Shown piece after piece: positions 52,477 through 61,710 of a stretch of 64,000 nucleotides of DNA. The notes below the pieces were generated by a model, which was not told the DNA's origin, made no database searches, and saw only the letters and a program-made list of their open reading frames with translations. Position 1 is the first letter of the stretch. Each line of letters starts with the position of its first letter. The stretch comes from Acidobacteriota bacterium. Its GTDB lineage: Bacteria > Acidobacteriota > Blastocatellia > Chloracidobacteriales > JADJPF01. The stretch lies in contig JACQZQ010000061.1 of assembly GCA_016213785.1 (NCBI GenBank), positions 1-64,000 on the forward strand. The letters are read 5' to 3'. A program made the position numbers and the translations under genes.

Positions 52477-53493
52477 AGACGACTTTTTTTCAGAGTTCTT
52501 GCATTAGTTTTGGGTTGGTATTTTCTAAAAATTATGCATCCATAATAACAGTTTTTTTCTCTAGACAAAGAAGATAAATTTAGATTATTATTACCGCCAT
52601 AGTTCATTAATTATCACTTAATTGCTTCAGCAAAATTTCTATTTCACAAACAAAATTCGGTAGATATGTTAGCGTAAAAAAGTAGCTTGATCAGAAGTTA
52701 AAAGACTCTGCTGAGCAAATGGCTAGGTATGCTAATAAAGGTGTTACCTCACATCAAAACACACCAACAAAATAAAAATTAAGATGCTAAAAAAGCATAC
52801 TTGTCATAATTGTGTTGATTGGTGTCACGTTATTGTTTCGTTAATAAAAAATAAGTGCAACAAAAAAATGCTATAAAGTAAAAGTTATTCTTGAAATAAA
52901 AAGGAAACAACTATTCAATAATCTATTTCTTTTGAGGTGTTGTTTTACTAAATACCGGCAAGAATTATAATAAAACTTATTGCTTTATAAAAAATTTAAG
53001 AGGATAAAAATATCCTCTTACGATTAGTTATTCACAATTACAACCAATATATTAATACAAATCTAGTAGTACAGCTAGCTAAATTGTATTTAGATAGTAT
53101 ATGTGTGCCTATTGCTACACAATAAACCACAGGGCTGTTGACCATTAAGTTAATTGTTATCAATAGTTACAGTATTACTCTTGTTATAACATTTTTGATA
53201 GTTTTAAAAGGGGGAGGTGTAGCGTCTTTATAAGTAATGGTCTTCAGTTGATGGAGATCTCCAAAAATTTATAAAAAATATTTTTGATTGGCAAAAGCAC
53301 TTTTGCTTATCAAGGTCTTCTCTCTTCCAGGCCATATGGTTTTAATAGCTATATGTTCATCAATTTGTTTTATTTTGTTTTATCGATTCGAGTAAAAATT
53401 AATTCCTGATGTAAATACTAAATGAGTTATTACAGAATTTAGTACTGGATATCGGTTAACTACTTAGTACTTGAGAAGTTATAAGGGAGGATT
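52477..53493. other. About 1 kb non-coding stretch with hairpins
   Basis: No convincing gene. One short frame (about 52688-52774) reads LDQKLKDSAEQMARYANKG, perhaps debris of a lost gene. Structures seen: a perfect 10-bp stem with 4-base loop at 52997-53020, a 10-base palindrome GGAGATCTCC at 53253-53262, and a two-part hairpin at 53284-53313. The TonB receptor's promoter is likely in the last 300 bases. Confidence 0.6.
52997..53020 (-). terminator. Hairpin, terminator-like on the minus strand
   Basis: TAAGAGGATA and TATCCTCTTA pair perfectly over a 4-base loop. On the minus strand it is followed by AAATTTTTTA, the shape of a rho-independent terminator, so an unannotated minus-strand transcript might end here. 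No minus-strand gene was seen above it. Confidence 0.5.
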
Positions 53494-56400
53494 ATGAAAG
53501 TATCTATTATTATTTCAGGGGTTGCTAAAAGCTTTTATTTAATGACCTGTTTACTACTCTCTACATCGGTGTATGGGCAGTCAGGTGGTTCAGCCTCTTC
53601 ATCTTTAATAGGCTCAGTTCAAGATACTGAAGACGCTGTTATTAGTGGTGCAACAGTCAAACTATATAACAAAAAGACTAATTTAATTCGTGAAACAATC
53701 ACATCTGACAATGGTTCATATACCATTAGTCAACTTCCTCCAGGAGAATATGAAGTTGCAGTTTCTATAGATGGCTTTAGTAATAAATTAGGGCAAGCTA
53801 CATTAACAGTAGGCAATATAACTATCTTAAATTTTATTTTAACCGTTGGAACAATTAAGGATGATGTTATTGTAGAAGCAGGAGGACTAAATATTGAAGG
53901 GCGTACAGAACGAGCTACAAACATTGATAATGAAAGCATTAACAATCTACCAATAAATCGCCGTGACTTCCTTAGCTTTACTTTGATAACTGCGGGAGTC
54001 GCACCAGATCGTGTATCAGCAACAGGAGCTTCGCGAAGTTCAGGGTTATCTTTTAATGGACAGAGTGCGCGAAATAACAATGTTACTATAGATGGAGTAG
54101 ACAATAATAATACAGGCAACGGCAGTGTTAGAAGCACTTTTAGCCAAGATGCAGTTCAAGAATTCCAAGTTATTGTTGCTGATTCATCTGCTGAATTTGG
54201 TCGTGCACTTGGTGGAGTAGTAAATATTGTTACTAAAGGAGGGAGTAATGAACTTCATGGAACGGTATTTAATTTTATTAGAAACGATGATATCAGTGCA
54301 CGTGATGCTTTTTCATCTTTTAAACCAGAGTTTAAACAATACCAATTTGGCGCAACTTTAGGAGGGCCAATCAAAAAAGATAAGGCTTTTTTCTTTCTTT
54401 CATTTGAAAGGCTTTCGCTTAAACAAAACAATGTAGTAACAATTAAAGATAGTATTGTTTCTGCTGCTCAACGTTTAGGTTTGCCAGCTAGTAATGGGCC
54501 AGTACCTTTTGGTGAAGCTTTTTCTGGGTTTTTACAACGCCTTGATTTCCAACTTTCTTCAAATGATCGCTTAAACATACGTTATAGCTATGGAGGTAAT
54601 ACTAACGGGCAATTACAGATGTTTGGAGGTCTTAAAGATGGTGCTGCTGCTGGAGCACTAAATCTAAATGATAATACCATTGCAACTAGCAATACTTATG
54701 TAAATACTAGATTTAATCTGACCAATGAAACTCGGTTTCTTTTTTCTAGACTAGAATCAATTGTTAGCCCAGCCGATCCTAAAGGGCCGCAAGTAAATAT
54801 TTTTTCTAGTGATGGACAGATAATACTAGGACGTGATCCGCTTCTTCCTCAAACTGCAGAAACCAAATTCTATGAACTAGTAAACAACCTTTCCTTAAAT
54901 AAAGGACAACACCAAATCAAGGTTGGGTTTGATTTTCTTTTTACTCGAATAGGTAATAAGAAGGTTTCTATACCTGTAGCCTTTGGTGGTATAGCAACAT
55001 TTGGCCCATTGAATTTTTCTCAACTTACTGGAATTCCTGGTCTTCCAGCACTTTCAAGCGAACAAGCTTTTGATCCTAATCTACGTACAGTAGCGCAAAG
55101 AGCTTTCTTAACAATACTATCCAATAGCTTACCCCAAGCAATTCCAGGGTTTCCTCAAGGATTGCCTCTAGCAGATTTGTCTCTTCCTACTTCTTTTTTA
55201 CAAGGGTTTGGTGATCCTAGAGGTTCTGTTGGTTATAACTATTACTCAGCTTATGCTCAAGATGATTTTCGTCTACGCCCTAATTTATTGATCAAAGTTG
55301 GGCTACGCTATGATCAAGAACGAATTAGATTTACCCCTACAAACAAAGGACGTTTTAATCCTAGATTTGCTTTTTTCTATACACCAAGTAAGCTAGAGCG
55401 TTTAAGCATATTTGGCTCCTATGGAATCTACCAAGGTACTACTCAATATGCTGCCCCCTTATCTGCCCAATTTCTTGATGGTAAGACAGTAGTAATCCCT
55501 ACTTTAGTATTTCCTTTTTCCATTATTCCTTTTAGTTTACCAGGTCATAGATTTCCTGATAGCCCTACTATACCTACTCAAGTGCCTTTTATTCCTCAGT
55601 TAACACGCACGATAACAATATCACCAACACTTAAAACAGGTTATGCACATGAAGTTAATACTGGGATAAACTACTTAATTAGTGATAAAGCAGGATTAAC
55701 CTTAAGTTACCAATATGTACGAGGATTAAATGTCTTTTTAACTCGTGATATTAATCCTGTTGTTCGCCCAATACCAGGAGATCCCTTAAATAGTTTAATA
55801 AGAGGACGTATAGATCCTACTAAAGGTCAAGTACAAGCTTTTGAGAGTTCAGGGGATAGTTACTATAGTGCGGGCACTATATCATTTTTTGTTAAATTCC
55901 CTAAACGATTTTCTTTACTTGCACATTATACAGTCTCTAAGACCATTGATAATTATATTGATGCTCTACGTACAGATATTTTAGAGTTACAGAACCCTCT
56001 TAATTTACGTGCTGAGAGAGGTCTTTCATTACAAGATTTGCGAGGGCGGTTTGTTTTTTCCAGCACTTTTAATACAGGAAATAGCGGTAATTGGCTTTTA
56101 AGAAATTTTGATCTTTCTAGCATTATCACACTAAACTCTGGTCAGCCCTTTAACTTACTTGTTGGTGCAGATTTAGATGGTAATGGTGATGTTGCTCTAC
56201 CAGCTGATCGTCCTAATGGTATAGCTCGTAATTCAGGCCGCTTGCCTGGTTTTGCATCAGTAGATTTCCGTATTTCTCGCTCTATCTTTATAAATGACCA
56301 AATTAAAATTACTGCTTATGCAGAAGTCTTTAATCTTGCTAACCGTACTAATATCAGTGATGTTAGTCGAATCTTTCCAATTAACTCTAATGGAACTTTT

Positions 56401-56505
56401 AATCTACCTAGACAAGAAGCTGGACGTTTTATTGCAACCCCAGATCGCTTTACCGCAGCTTTTCGACCTAGGCAGTTTCAATTAGGCTTTCGGCTTGCTT
56501 TTTAG
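53494..56505 (+). CDS. Oar-like TonB-dependent outer-membrane receptor, second copy
   Basis: A 1003-residue protein, the same layout as the first receptor. A signal peptide (about 1-28) precedes a carboxypeptidase-regulatory fold (about 38-120, LIGSVQDTEDAVISGATVKLY), a plug region (about 130-260, INRRDFLSFTLI, NGQSARNNNVTIDGVDNNN) and a barrel ending in QLGFRLAF. A strong GGGAGG site precedes the ATG. Its upstream neighbours are a Fur-linked run and the six-repeat array, so its ligand may be an iron or phosphate-related compound; that is inference. Confidence 0.92.
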   Translation: MKVSIIISGVAKSFYLMTCLLLSTSVYGQSGGSASSSLIGSVQDTEDAVISGATVKLYNKKTNLIRETITSDNGSYTISQLPPGEYEVAVSIDGFSNKLGQATLTVGNITILNFILTVGTIKDDVIVEAGGLNIEGRTERATNIDNESINNLPINRRDFLSFTLITAGVAPDRVSATGASRSSGLSFNGQSARNNNVTIDGVDNNNTGNGSVRSTFSQDAVQEFQVIVADSSAEFGRALGGVVNIVTKGGSNELHGTVFNFIRNDDISARDAFSSFKPEFKQYQFGATLGGPIKKDKAFFFLSFERLSLKQNNVVTIKDSIVSAAQRLGLPASNGPVPFGEAFSGFLQRLDFQLSSNDRLNIRYSYGGNTNGQLQMFGGLKDGAAAGALNLNDNTIATSNTYVNTRFNLTNETRFLFSRLESIVSPADPKGPQVNIFSSDGQIILGRDPLLPQTAETKFYELVNNLSLNKGQHQIKVGFDFLFTRIGNKKVSIPVAFGGIATFGPLNFSQLTGIPGLPALSSEQAFDPNLRTVAQRAFLTILSNSLPQAIPGFPQGLPLADLSLPTSFLQGFGDPRGSVGYNYYSAYAQDDFRLRPNLLIKVGLRYDQERIRFTPTNKGRFNPRFAFFYTPSKLERLSIFGSYGIYQGTTQYAAPLSAQFLDGKTVVIPTLVFPFSIIPFSLPGHRFPDSPTIPTQVPFIPQLTRTITISPTLKTGYAHEVNTGINYLISDKAGLTLSYQYVRGLNVFLTRDINPVVRPIPGDPLNSLIRGRIDPTKGQVQAFESSGDSYYSAGTISFFVKFPKRFSLLAHYTVSKTIDNYIDALRTDILELQNPLNLRAERGLSLQDLRGRFVFSSTFNTGNSGNWLLRNFDLSSIITLNSGQPFNLLVGADLDGNGDVALPADRPNGIARNSGRLPGFASVDFRISRSIFINDQIKITAYAEVFNLANRTNISDVSRIFPINSNGTFNLPRQEAGRFIATPDRFTAAFRPRQFQLGFRLAF

Positions 56506-56526
56506 CCTATTTATTTAAGTAAACAG

Positions 56527-56600
56527 TTATAAGGCGATTGTGTAGAAAGTTAATGATATATCTTAGTTATGCGCTAAATAAGCTAGCAGTCGCCTTATAA
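56527..56600 (+). terminator. Hairpin after the second TonB receptor
   Basis: TTATAAGGCGA at 56527-56537 pairs perfectly with TCGCCTTATAA at 56590-56600 across a 52-base loop. The long loop makes it a weak classical terminator, but it probably protects or ends the receptor mRNA. Confidence 0.5.
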
Positions 56601-56701
56601 AATCGATACCAATAAAATTAATAAAATCAGTAGAAACTTAAGAAATACTCTTCCAATAAGTAGAAAATTTGAAATTAGCCATATCTGAAAAGGAGGCTAC
56701 T

Positions 56702-57250
56702 ATGTTACGTCCTATATTCTTCTTGTTCTTTTTATCAGTAAATATATTGTCTTTTAATCATCTATATTTCATTTCAGCTAATACAAACTGTCCTTTAGAA
56801 GTTTCAAACCTTCAAGTCTTAATGGTTAATAAAGGTAATATTAGTATCGTTACAAACAATAATATAGGTCAGGTTGGCAATGCCTCCCGCATTGATAATA
56901 ATGTTTCCGAAGGGCCATTATCACAAAAAAATGAGCATAAATTAGTTTTTACTTTCAAAGCTAAAAATATTAGTGACCAGACTATAGCCTGTTTTTATTG
57001 GGAGTCTCGCTATTTAAGCGCTGAAAATAAACTTATGGTAAAACAGATTAAAAGCAAAAAAGTCATTAAACCTAATAAAGAAATTGACATTAAAGAAACC
57101 TTGCCAATTACTAATATTATGCAATTACCTCAAGGAGCCAAACTTGGTTATCGTGTTACTAAAATAGAGTATGAAGATAAATCTGTCTGGGAAGATTCTA
57201 GTAACACAGATAAAGGGTTTGTCTATATTAATATAAAGTTTGAGAAATAA
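56702..57250 (+). CDS. Exported hypothetical protein
   Basis: A 182-residue protein. I start at the ATG at 56702, since AAAAGGAGG precedes it; an upstream in-frame TTG is ignored. A signal peptide (FFLFFLSVNILSF) is followed by a beta-rich domain that has a Cys in CPLEVSNLQVL and one in TIACFYWESRY, possibly a disulfide pair. The strand pattern (FTFKAKNISDQTIACFYW) fits an immunoglobulin-like or FxLYD-like fold. No family call. The glycosyltransferase start follows 25 bases after its stop. Confidence 0.72.
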   Translation: MLRPIFFLFFLSVNILSFNHLYFISANTNCPLEVSNLQVLMVNKGNISIVTNNNIGQVGNASRIDNNVSEGPLSQKNEHKLVFTFKAKNISDQTIACFYWESRYLSAENKLMVKQIKSKKVIKPNKEIDIKETLPITNIMQLPQGAKLGYRVTKIEYEDKSVWEDSSNTDKGFVYINIKFEK

Positions 57251-57275
57251 GTCAGTTTACCAGAGCGAGAGAAAA

Positions 57276-58523
57276 ATGAATATTTTATTAGCAGCTTTAG
57301 GAAGCACAGGAGATGTTCATCCAATAATTGGTTTAGCCATAGCCTTAAAAAAGCGTGGTCATAAGGTATCAATGATTGCTAGCCCTTATTTCCAATCACT
57401 TATTGAAAGCGTAGGTGTAGAATTTATTGCGTTAGGAAGTATTGAGCAATATCTAGCAGCATTAGAAAACCCAGAAATGTGGAACCCTAAACATGGGTTT
57501 AAGTTTGTAGTTAAAGATTGTGTATTGCCAATGATGCGACCCTTATATGACATAATCACTAGTTATGACCCAAATAAAACCATTGTTGCTGCCACTTCGC
57601 TCTGTTTGGGTGCAAGACTAGCACAAGAAAAACATAAATTCCCATTAGCAACTATTCATCTACAACCTTCTGTAATAAGAAGTGCCTATAGAACACCTAT
57701 GTTACCTGGAGTAAAGCTACCAAAGCACCTACCACCAATTGTTATCAAACTATTATATAGTGCTATAGATTTTTTTTTGATAGATAAACTATTTGGCCCA
57801 GTTCTAAATAAGTTTCGTAAAGAACTAGGGCTATCAAATGTTAGTTCTATTATAGGGCATTGGATAAATTCTCCAGAAAAAGTAATAGGTCTTTTTCCAG
57901 AATGGTTTGCTTCCCCAGAAAAAGATTGGCCCCAAAATACTGAACTAACAGGGTTTATTAATTTTGATGCTGTTAAAGAAAATGAAAAATTAGCAGATGA
58001 AATAGCTGATTTTCTTGGTGAAAAAGACCAAAGCTTAATTTTTACCGCAGGGACAGCTATGAAATATGCAAAAGATTTTTTTCAAACCTCAATTCAAGCT
58101 ACACTTAAACTTGGTAAACGTGCCTTATTATTAACTAAGTATGCCTCACAGTTACCAGATAAACTACCTTCTACAATTAAACATGTAGAATATATTCCTT
58201 TTAGTCTTGTACTAGGAAAAATAGGAACTTTTGTCCATCATGGCGGAATAGGGACTTGTGGGCAGGCTTTATCAGCAGGAGTCCCCCAGTTAATAATGCC
58301 AATAGGTTATGACCAGCCTGATAATGCGGCAAGATTAGAAAATTTAGGAGTTGCTAGTGTTATATATCCTGAAAATTATAATACTGAAACAGCAAGTCAA
58401 AAACTTTCTTTTCTACTTAATTCGGCTAAAATCTCAGAACAGTGCCAAAAAATACAGAAAAGAATTGATTTTACAAAAGCTCTAAATGCTAGTTGTGAAG
58501 CAATAGAAAGCTTAGCTAGGTAA
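57276..58523 (+). CDS. GT1-family glycosyltransferase (MGT/UGT-type)
   Basis: A 415-residue glycosyltransferase of the B-type fold. Start at the ATG at 57276, behind GCGAGAG; an upstream TTG frame overlaps the preceding gene. N-terminus ILLAALGSTGDVHPIIGLAIALKKRGHKV is typical. C-terminal donor site: VHHGGIGTCGQALSAGVPQLIMPIGYDQPDNAARLENLGV, with the HHGGxGT motif. It uses an NDP-sugar to glycosylate a small or lipid acceptor. The target is unknown; the unrelated exported protein upstream gives no clue. Confidence 0.9.
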   Translation: MNILLAALGSTGDVHPIIGLAIALKKRGHKVSMIASPYFQSLIESVGVEFIALGSIEQYLAALENPEMWNPKHGFKFVVKDCVLPMMRPLYDIITSYDPNKTIVAATSLCLGARLAQEKHKFPLATIHLQPSVIRSAYRTPMLPGVKLPKHLPPIVIKLLYSAIDFFLIDKLFGPVLNKFRKELGLSNVSSIIGHWINSPEKVIGLFPEWFASPEKDWPQNTELTGFINFDAVKENEKLADEIADFLGEKDQSLIFTAGTAMKYAKDFFQTSIQATLKLGKRALLLTKYASQLPDKLPSTIKHVEYIPFSLVLGKIGTFVHHGGIGTCGQALSAGVPQLIMPIGYDQPDNAARLENLGVASVIYPENYNTETASQKLSFLLNSAKISEQCQKIQKRIDFTKALNASCEAIESLAR

Positions 58524-58863
58524 ATAGTTTAAATTCTGCGGGTTTTCCGAAAAAAATGAAATAAACACACAACAAAATTTTAATTTAACCGATAAGCTAA
58601 TTGAGACTAGGTAGAACATACTACCGCGCTCTCTTTACCAAACAATACTTTTATTAAACAATATTTTTTCTTTTAAAGTTTACCATTTATATAAACATAA
58701 TATTATTAAAATGTTTATATATCAGTTTTTCGCAAAATATATTTATTAAGTTACTTTTAATCAATTAGTTACCTTAAACAAGTAATTAACTTTATAATTT
58801 TTTCTTTAAAGTTTCTGACAACATATTTAACTAAATATCTAAAAACATATAGGAGATAATTTT
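58524..58863. other. AT-rich gap
   Basis: About 340 bases, with no gene seen. It ends in AAACATATAGGAGATAATTTT before the next start, similar to the leader of the second RiPP precursor. Confidence 0.6.
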
Positions 58864-60585
58864 ATGGCAATCAATAATATTAGCAACAATAATTCTATTA
58901 TTAGTACCTCTATTCAATCACAAAATAATAATGTCGAAAACAATATAGATACCACTTCAAATACACCAGCTAGTACAGAAACAATAAGACGAGAAGATAC
59001 TAGTTCACTCGGTTCTTCACTTATAAGATTACAATTACAACAATCATTACCTTCAAATAATTTATCAAGTGCTACATCAGGTATTTCAAATAATTCTACT
59101 ATTCCAAATACTTTAAGTGCATCAACTAGCTCTACTACTTCAACAAATAGTGCTAGTTCAACAAGTTCTACTACTGCTACAAGTTCAACTAATCCTACTA
59201 CTTCAACACCAGCACTTAATCCTTTAGGTACATTTCAACAACCACTAAATAATTTTTTAGCAAATATTTTTAGAGTTCCAAATGCTGCTATTAATAATAC
59301 TCAAACAAATATTCAAGTAAACTCTGCTAATCAGTTTCAAACAGGAGAGCTTTCTTTGAACGGTGGTGGCACAATACGACTATTTAATAACCTTCCACCT
59401 TCAAATGTTTTTCCACCACAAACCACTGCTCAAATACCAAGAGTTTATTTAGATAGCCAAGGAGTTATTTCTGTCGCTAGATCAATGCAGCCCTTAGCAC
59501 AAGATCAACGTAACCAAATTGCTAATTTATACTCTGTTGATCAAGCATCACGTCGTAACTATGGGGTAAATGTTCAAAATATAGCTAGTGCTCTTACTCA
59601 AATTAAAAATAGCAGTTCCTTAGATCCACAAACAACCCAATTAGTAAATGCTGCAATAGCTTCTTTAGGCAACTCTTATAATCAAATTGCCAATTTTGCT
59701 GGCCGAACCCCTGACCCCGACACAGTTTATAAACAAGTAACAAACGTTCTTCAACTTTTAAACGGTAAAGCTGGTGTTAATCAAAGTAGTGTAAATAACG
59801 CACTTAATATTGTTGGTATTGGCTATTCTAACTATTTATTTAATCGTCTTCCTATTAATGGAACTAACAATCCTACTGCAACAACAGCAGCAGCATTACC
59901 TGCTTTTAATGCTAATAAACCATTATCACAAGCACAAGCAAACCCAAGCGCAACTTTTGGCAGTAATGTATTGTCCTACTTAAATTCAATAGGTATAACC
60001 GGAGTTGATCCTGGTCAAATTCAATATCAAGTAAATTCAGCAGATAAACTACAAACTGCTTCAGTACGAATCCCTGGTAGCAATCAACCTGTAACTTTAT
60101 TCTTTAATGGTAATTTCCCTGTAACTAATGCAACTCCTCCTCAAATCGAGTTTGGTGGTATTAGAGGGGCACGCGATTTTACTAGAGTTGAAAATGGCAA
60201 CCCTGCAACTCAACAACGGTTAGTAAACTTTTACACAAATAATGCTCAACCAAGGGCTAATTATGTAGCAAACTTAAATAATATAATAGCTGGACTACAA
60301 ACATTCTTAGGTGGTTGTGATCCTACAACACAAAGAATTGTGTCAGACAACATTACTCTACTACAAAATGCAGTAACAGGTCTTAATGCTACTCCAACCA
60401 AAGTTCCTGATGTTCTTCGTTTATACAAACAAGTTGGTCAAACACTGGATTTTCTAGGACAAATAAACCCAAATACGTTTAGTAGTGCTCAACGACAAGC
60501 ATTAAACACACTTAATTCTTCAACTCTTCCTATTGGTATTACTAACTATTATGCTAGACCAGTAACCCAAACACAATCTGCTTAA
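58864..60585 (+). CDS. Asn/Ser/Thr-rich protein with an internal tandem duplication
   Basis: A 573-residue protein I do not recognise. Residues 1-130 are Ser/Thr/Asn low-complexity with no signal peptide. Two related blocks of about 170 residues follow (about 150-325 and 385-560), each starting QVNSA-x-x-x-QT and sharing QxxxNFY/NIA-x-LYS..., a DPxTQxxV helix and a Y-K-Q-V-x-x-x-L-x-x-L-x-x-x helix. The duplication suggests a modular structural or adhesion-type protein. A GGAGATAATTTT site precedes the ATG. It ends at a strong bidirectional terminator. Confidence 0.75.
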   Translation: MAINNISNNNSIISTSIQSQNNNVENNIDTTSNTPASTETIRREDTSSLGSSLIRLQLQQSLPSNNLSSATSGISNNSTIPNTLSASTSSTTSTNSASSTSSTTATSSTNPTTSTPALNPLGTFQQPLNNFLANIFRVPNAAINNTQTNIQVNSANQFQTGELSLNGGGTIRLFNNLPPSNVFPPQTTAQIPRVYLDSQGVISVARSMQPLAQDQRNQIANLYSVDQASRRNYGVNVQNIASALTQIKNSSSLDPQTTQLVNAAIASLGNSYNQIANFAGRTPDPDTVYKQVTNVLQLLNGKAGVNQSSVNNALNIVGIGYSNYLFNRLPINGTNNPTATTAAALPAFNANKPLSQAQANPSATFGSNVLSYLNSIGITGVDPGQIQYQVNSADKLQTASVRIPGSNQPVTLFFNGNFPVTNATPPQIEFGGIRGARDFTRVENGNPATQQRLVNFYTNNAQPRANYVANLNNIIAGLQTFLGGCDPTTQRIVSDNITLLQNAVTGLNATPTKVPDVLRLYKQVGQTLDFLGQINPNTFSSAQRQALNTLNSSTLPIGITNYYARPVTQTQSA

Positions 60586-60646
60586 CTTTCTTAACTTCAG
60601 CTTAAGATTAAGCCTAAGATCGACTATGTGAGTAAATAAGGTGGAG

Positions 60647-60705
60647 AATGAAGAGAAAACGAACCCCTTTTAATTAATTATTAGGGCGGAGTTTTTCTCT
60701 TCATT
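60647..60705. terminator. Bidirectional terminator
   Basis: A perfect 13-bp stem, AATGAAGAGAAAA with TTTTCTCTTCATT, spans a 33-base loop that contains a short C-rich arm able to pair further. It separates the converging genes at 60585 and 60803. Confidence 0.8.
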
Positions 60706-60802
60706 TTCTTCTTTTATTTACTAAAAATTTGATCAAAGTTCTAAAAAGTTCTAAAAAAACTTTCATTTTTTAATCAATAACCTTAATGGATAACTTCATC
60801 TC

Positions 60803-61708
60803 TTAAAAACTTTTTGTGTTACCAAAAAGTACTCCTCCACACATTGCTTCTAGTAATTGATCAGGGTGAGGTGCTGCATTTCCAGTTGATGGATCATTTC
60901 TTACTAGTTCTTTCTTAGCTAAATTTGGAGATTGTATACTGCTTGGGCTTTGTAGTGAGTATAGCGAACTTATATTAACAGGCACGGCAGGAGTTCTATT
61001 GTCAGCTATCAATTTATAAAATGCTACAAAATCAGTATCTCTAACATTTCCTGATGCTCCTCCATCTGTACAATCATTCTTAATATTTATTTTTATATCA
61101 TTCTTAATGTTTAATGGCACAGATATAAAGTCAACTTGGTTTCCAATTTGTAATTCAGCACTCTCTACACCTATAAGAGGAATAGTAATTTGAAGTGATT
61201 CTGCAATAGGGCGCGGTCGCCAAGTAGAGAGGGGCATTCGAGAATCTTGACGTACAAAATCGACCACAGAATCTTTAAAAGCTTTTTTATCAGCTTTAAA
61301 TTCACCTGCGTTCAAATAAAAGCGTCCTTTAAAAAATTCTTGCCTAAGCGGTAATGTTTCTTTATCTCCACAGCCTTCAAGCTTTTCTATGTCTACAAAA
61401 TAATCAAAAGCATCACCATTTTCAACTGTTCCTCCACGAGATATAGAAAGTGGTTTTTGGCTCTGAAGATAGAGTTTTACTTGCCATCTTTTTTGGTTTT
61501 CTGTAAAGTTTTTATCATTAATTTTAAGAGGTTGGTCATTTATTAAAAATTGTGTTTCGTGTTTTCTTTCATCTAACATTCCTATCATTGCGCGGTTATG
61601 TTCTTGATCAAAAAAAATTGCAAATAAGCCAGAAAAATAAATATTGATAAATCTATTTCTAGCAATAGGATGTTTAATAATATTTGGTTTATCAGTTGAT
61701 TTAGACAT
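60803..61708 (-). CDS. Hypothetical protein coupled to the Ser/Thr kinase gene
   Basis: A 301-residue protein, no family recognised. It has no signal peptide or membrane helix. The first 200 residues are beta-rich with many charged residues (AMIGMLDERKHETQFLIND), and the end is Ser/Pro-rich. Its ATG follows the kinase stop by two bases and the ribosome site (AGGAG) lies inside the kinase end, so translation is coupled. A role as a kinase substrate or regulator is a guess from that coupling. Confidence 0.75.
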   Translation of the reverse strand: MSKSTDKPNIIKHPIARNRFINIYFSGLFAIFFDQEHNRAMIGMLDERKHETQFLINDQPLKINDKNFTENQKRWQVKLYLQSQKPLSISRGGTVENGDAFDYFVDIEKLEGCGDKETLPLRQEFFKGRFYLNAGEFKADKKAFKDSVVDFVRQDSRMPLSTWRPRPIAESLQITIPLIGVESAELQIGNQVDFISVPLNIKNDIKINIKNDCTDGGASGNVRDTDFVAFYKLIADNRTPAVPVNISSLYSLQSPSSIQSPNLAKKELVRNDPSTGNAAPHPDQLLEAMCGGVLFGNTKSF

Positions 61709-61710
61709 AG

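Noticed and set aside
52688-52774. 29-residue frame reading LDQKLKDSAEQMARYANKG
   Set aside because: No start codon and stops close by; perhaps gene debris, not a gene.
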